Shown: positions 7,813 to 9,402 of the stretch, piece after piece
Numbering within the stretch: position 1 is the first letter of the stretch
Layout: every line of letters begins with the position of its first letter
DNA from: Syntrophomonadaceae bacterium
Lineage (GTDB): Bacteria; Bacillota; Syntrophomonadia; Syntrophomonadales; Syntrophomonadaceae
DNA: 9,402 nt
Assembly: GCA_030526885.1 (NCBI GenBank)
Contig: JAUNBV010000054.1
Location: 1-9,402, forward strand
Direction of reading: 5' to 3'
Made by a program: the position numbers and the translations under genes
The notes under the pieces: model-generated
Told to the model about the DNA's origin: nothing
The model's input: only the letters and a program-made list of their open reading frames with translations
Databases searched by the model: none

Positions 7813-7892
7813 AGCAAAACAGGCAGCAGCCGTCAACCGTTGAGATGAACGGCGCATATGCGCCGCAGTTGACAGCCGCCGCCTGTTTCGCT
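7813..7892 (-). ncRNA. 80-nt structured inverted repeat, possible RNA element
   Basis: Arms 7813-7837 and 7868-7892 are inverted repeats of 25 nt. As DNA they match at 21 of 25 positions. On the minus strand all four differences become G-U pairs (for example AGCGAAAC with GTTTTGCT), so a minus-strand transcript could form an uninterrupted 25-bp helix. The 30-nt apical region contains the perfect 14-bp palindrome GGCGCATATGCGCC (7851-7864). G-U compensation only on this strand points to an RNA read in the same direction as the genes. It lies just beyond the terminator of the surface gene. I do not recognise a known family. Alternatives are a DNA-level element such as an oriT, recombination hairpin or miniature mobile element. 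Confidence 0.4.
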
Positions 7893-7905
7893 TTGCGGCA
7901 AACAA

Positions 7906-7935
7906 GGCGGCCAAGCCCAAATGTGCTTGACCGCC
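7906..7935 (-). terminator. rho-independent terminator of the surface-protein gene
   Basis: Minus-strand arms GGCGGTCAAGC (7935-7925) and GCTTGGCCGCC (7916-7906) pair over 11 bp with one G-U, around the 8-nt loop ACATTTGG. They are followed by TTGTTT, a broken U tract. The hairpin begins 9 nt after the TAA at 7947-7945, the stop of the frame that encodes the sortase-type tail. That is good evidence that this frame is the ancestral 3' end of the gene. Confidence 0.75.
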
Positions 7936-7944
7936 CTTTGATGA

Positions 7945-8103
7945 TTATGGATTGACGAGTTGACCGGCGCCCGTTCCGTCCTCGCGCCGCCGTTTGAGAA
8001 TGACCGTCAGCGCAATACAAGCCGCAAGGGAGAACAAAAGCGCAAAAGTCCAATGCGTCGCTGTACTGTCGCCTGTGTTTGGATGTTGAGCGTCCGTTTC
8101 GGG
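7945..8103 (-). pseudogene. out-of-frame sortase-type anchor tail of the surface protein
   Basis: In a frame displaced by -1 relative to the SLH open frame, the minus strand encodes PETDAQHPNTGD, then a hydrophobic span (WTFALLFSLAACIALTVIL), then KRRRED and a short tail ending at TAA 7947-7945. This is the classical architecture of a cell-wall sorting signal: a PxTG motif (HPNTG here, a variant of LPxTG), a membrane segment and a basic tail. It joins the SLH frame at a run of three C (8103-8101); one extra C would fuse the two as GWID-PETD. It is therefore the detached C-terminus of the gene to its right, cut off by a one-base deletion or a sequencing error, not an independent gene. Confidence 0.75.
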
Positions 8104-9402
8104 TCAATCCAGCCCGTCAAGCCCGTAGCGGCAATGCCTTCCTCCAACTTGTTCTTTTCAATAAAGCGGTGGAGCATGGCCGCAAACTCGGCGCGGGTGG
8201 CGTTGCCCTTCGGGTCAAGAATGCTGCCCGTCTTGCCCTCAATAAGCCCGCAGCCGACAGCCCACTCCATAGCCTCTACCGCCCAATCGGAAATATCACC
8301 CTTATCGGTGAAGCGGTCAAGGCTGCCCGTAATGTCGGTATCATAGCCCTTGTACTCGGCGTAGTGGTAGAAGAACGCCGCAAGCTGTTCGCGGGTAATG
8401 GGGTCATTTGTTCCGAACAGGCCGCCGCCGTAGCCCCCGGCAATATTGCTTTCAGCCGCCCATAGGATAGCGTCGGTGTACCATTCGCCGTTTGCAACGT
8501 CGGTAAACGGATTGCTGCCCGTGGGCGCGGGGCTGCCCTCCATGCGCCAAATGGTCGTGGCCGCCATAGCGCGGGTGGTCGTGCCGTAGGGGTCAAAGAG
8601 CGTATCGCTCACGCCTGTCATCAAGTCGTTTGCAAAGACGAACATCACATCATTGAAAAACCAATCGTTTTCCGAAACGTCGGTAAAAGGGTTTTCAAAG
8701 CCCGTATTCGGGTTTGTCTCATCCGTCCACCCGGCGTAGACCGTCGTGTTCCTTGTCAAGCGGATAGAGGTTATTTTGTTCGTCAAGCCCTCGTCGGAGT
8801 ACCAGCCTGTAAACGCGAAGCCCGCGCGTTTGGGCGTGTATCGGTCAAGGCTGATGGTGCTGTACTCAGCGCGGCTTATGGACGAAATCGCGCTGCCGCC
8901 ATTTGTGTCGAATGTCAGCGTGTAGTAGTCTGTGGTATCGCCGCCGCTTGGGGGCGGGGGCGGGGGCGGCGCAGGCGGCGCAGGCGGCTGAGTCGGCGCG
9001 GTCGCGCCGCATACGCAAGTACCGTTTGCGTAGCTGTGTTCAGCATAGCCGCTTTCCGATACGGCGCTGTAATCGGTGATGTTGGTGATGTTGCAGCCAG
9101 CAGCGCTGCACTCATGCCAGTGGTGGGTTGCGTTTTTGCTCCAAGCTGATGCCCAGGAGTGGGTGTGGGACGGGGTCGGCGGGTTTGGCTCGGTTGCGCC
9201 GCACACGCAGGTACCGCCTGTGTAGGAATGTGCAGCATAACCATTCTTGCCGCTGTTGTCGGTTATATCGCAGTTTGCCTCCTCGCACTCATACCAGTGG
9301 TGGGTTGCGTTTTTGCTCAAATCGGATGCCCAGGAGTGGGCGTGGGACGGGTTTGGCTCGGTTGCGCCGCACACGCAGGTACCGCCTGTGTAGGAATGTG
9401 CA
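8007..9402 (-). CDS. SLH-domain cell-surface protein with InlB-type and Cys/His repeats (5' partial, 3' frameshifted)
   Basis: The frame is open to the right edge, so the N-terminus and signal peptide are missing. Counting from the GTG at 9374, residues 1-125 hold two Cys/His modules of about 56-60 residues (motifs THSWAS, THHWHEC, AEHSY, GTCVCGAT), preceded by the tail of another. Then come a polyproline linker (129-142), an InlB/Listeria-Bacteroides repeat (about 150-216, LTFDTNGG and FTGWYSDEG) and three SLH domains (about 229-275, 289-340 and 353-405), each with the FTD...W start and R-A/E-F/L end motifs. SLH domains bind pyruvylated secondary cell-wall polymers in Bacillota, so the product is an exported envelope protein. 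After D424 the frame differs from the expected C-terminus and stops at 8007 after 31 unrelated residues (PKRTLNIQTQATV...). The proper tail is in the next frame (7945-8103). Ligand and function of the N-terminal modules are unknown. Confidence 0.88.
   Translation of the reverse strand, partial: AHSYTGGTCVCGATEPNPSHAHSWASDLSKNATHHWYECEEANCDITDNSGKNGYAAHSYTGGTCVCGATEPNPPTPSHTHSWASAWSKNATHHWHECSAAGCNITNITDYSAVSESGYAEHSYANGTCVCGATAPTQPPAPPAPPPPPPPSGGDTTDYYTLTFDTNGGSAISSISRAEYSTISLDRYTPKRAGFAFTGWYSDEGLTNKITSIRLTRNTTVYAGWTDETNPNTGFENPFTDVSENDWFFNDVMFVFANDLMTGVSDTLFDPYGTTTRAMAATTIWRMEGSPAPTGSNPFTDVANGEWYTDAILWAAESNIAGGYGGGLFGTNDPITREQLAAFFYHYAEYKGYDTDITGSLDRFTDKGDISDWAVEAMEWAVGCGLIEGKTGSILDPKGNATRAEFAAMLHRFIEKNKLEEGIAATGLTGWIDPKRTLNIQTQATVQRRIGLLRFCSPLRLVLR
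8950..8969 (+). repeat. G-rich simple repeat encoding the polyproline linker
   Basis: Three runs of five G separated by single C, ending CGG, on the plus strand; on the coding strand they give CCC/CCG proline codons of the PPAPPAPPPPPPP linker. The tract is prone to slippage and could form a G-quadruplex-like structure on the template strand. Unit gain or loss would usually change frame or linker length. Confidence 0.5.
8998..9402 (-). repeat. tandem coding repeats of about 168-177 bp (Cys/His module)
   Basis: A 54-bp segment is identical at 9181-9234 and 9349-9402, a 168-bp spacing (56 codons). A second identical 25-bp block occurs at 9117-9141 and 9294-9318, spaced 177 bp because the left copy carries a 9-bp insertion adding PTP. 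A third, diverged copy lies at about 8998-9045 (GTCGCGCCGCATACGCAAGT). The repeat continues past the window edge. Near-identity at the DNA level indicates recent duplication or homogenisation and an array of variable length. Confidence 0.85.

Larger units (their letters stand above)
7574..7944. other. non-coding stretch between the junction and the surface-protein gene
   Basis: About 370 bases with open frames on both strands but none with a credible start, ribosome binding site or recognisable protein. It holds, from right to left, a terminator (7906-7935), a large inverted repeat (7813-7892) and two copies of a short direct repeat (7651-7668 and 7751-7769). The AT-rich segment around 7721-7747 contains a TTTTC/GAAAA inverted repeat and a run of six T on the plus strand, too weak to call a terminator. 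This mix of repeats without genes resembles the flank of a mobile or recombining locus, but no transposase or integrase is present. Confidence 0.5.

Noticed and set aside
7448..7955. Several overlapping plus-strand open frames of 91-103 codons
   Set aside because: No credible ribosome binding site, no known motifs, and they cross the junction, the structured element and the terminator; best read as chance open frames in GC-rich DNA.
7736..8107. 123-codon minus-strand open frame across the surface-gene 3' end
   Set aside because: It overlaps the sortase-type tail in another frame, runs through the terminator and the inverted repeat, and has no recognisable protein content.
8095..8110. Programmed -1 ribosomal frameshift
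   Set aside because: The sequence ATTGACCCGAAACG has no X XXY YYZ slippery heptamer and no evident stimulatory structure; a one-base deletion explains it more simply.
8998..9402. CRISPR-like array
   Set aside because: The repeats are 168-177 bp apart, lie inside a continuous reading frame and encode protein modules; there are no short spacers.

Overview
The left 7.57 kb of this window reads like chromosomal DNA of a GC-rich, probably anaerobic, member of the Bacillota. Every gene is on the minus strand. The diagnostic block is lonB - lonA - ysxC (engB), in the gene order known from Bacillus subtilis. It is followed closely by the start of an acetyl-CoA hydrolase/CoA-transferase family gene, which runs off the left edge. 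Upstream of lonB lies a long open frame that joins the C-terminal half of a GH13 (neopullulanase/alpha-amylase type) enzyme to a complete GH77 4-alpha-glucanotransferase.

Layout in the direction of transcription (right to left): 9402-7945 is the 3' part of a secreted surface-protein gene, with Cys/His-rich tandem modules, a polyproline linker, an InlB-type repeat and three SLH domains. Its reading frame is broken near 8103, just before what was a sortase-type anchor. A rho-independent terminator lies at 7935-7906. Positions 7944-7574 hold no convincing gene but contain a large inverted repeat and a pair of direct repeats. Around 7574 homology to GH13 stops abruptly. 7573-5114 is the GH13-GH77 gene, 4958-3333 is lonB, 3224-897 is lonA, 897-307 is ysxC, and 276-1 is the partial CoA-transferase.

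The Lon/YsxC block is a protein quality-control and ribosome-assembly cluster. lonA has its own sigma-A-like promoter and a TTG start with an excellent ribosome binding site. Its coding sequence overlaps ysxC by one base, which suggests translational coupling. lonB has a separate upstream region with a -10 box that resembles forespore-type sigma promoters. The GH13-GH77 protein would act in maltodextrin/glycogen turnover, but it lacks the N-terminal half of its amylase domain.

The most important structural observation is the break at about 7574. A conserved enzyme is cut in mid-domain and is followed by DNA of different character belonging to a surface-protein locus. It may be a real insertion or rearrangement (for example the edge of a mobile element) or a chimeric assembly join; the sequence alone cannot decide. 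I did not find a clearly new multi-gene system. The candidates worth following are the structured RNA-like element at 7813-7892, the repeated Cys/His module, and the frameshifted SLH-plus-sortase surface protein.
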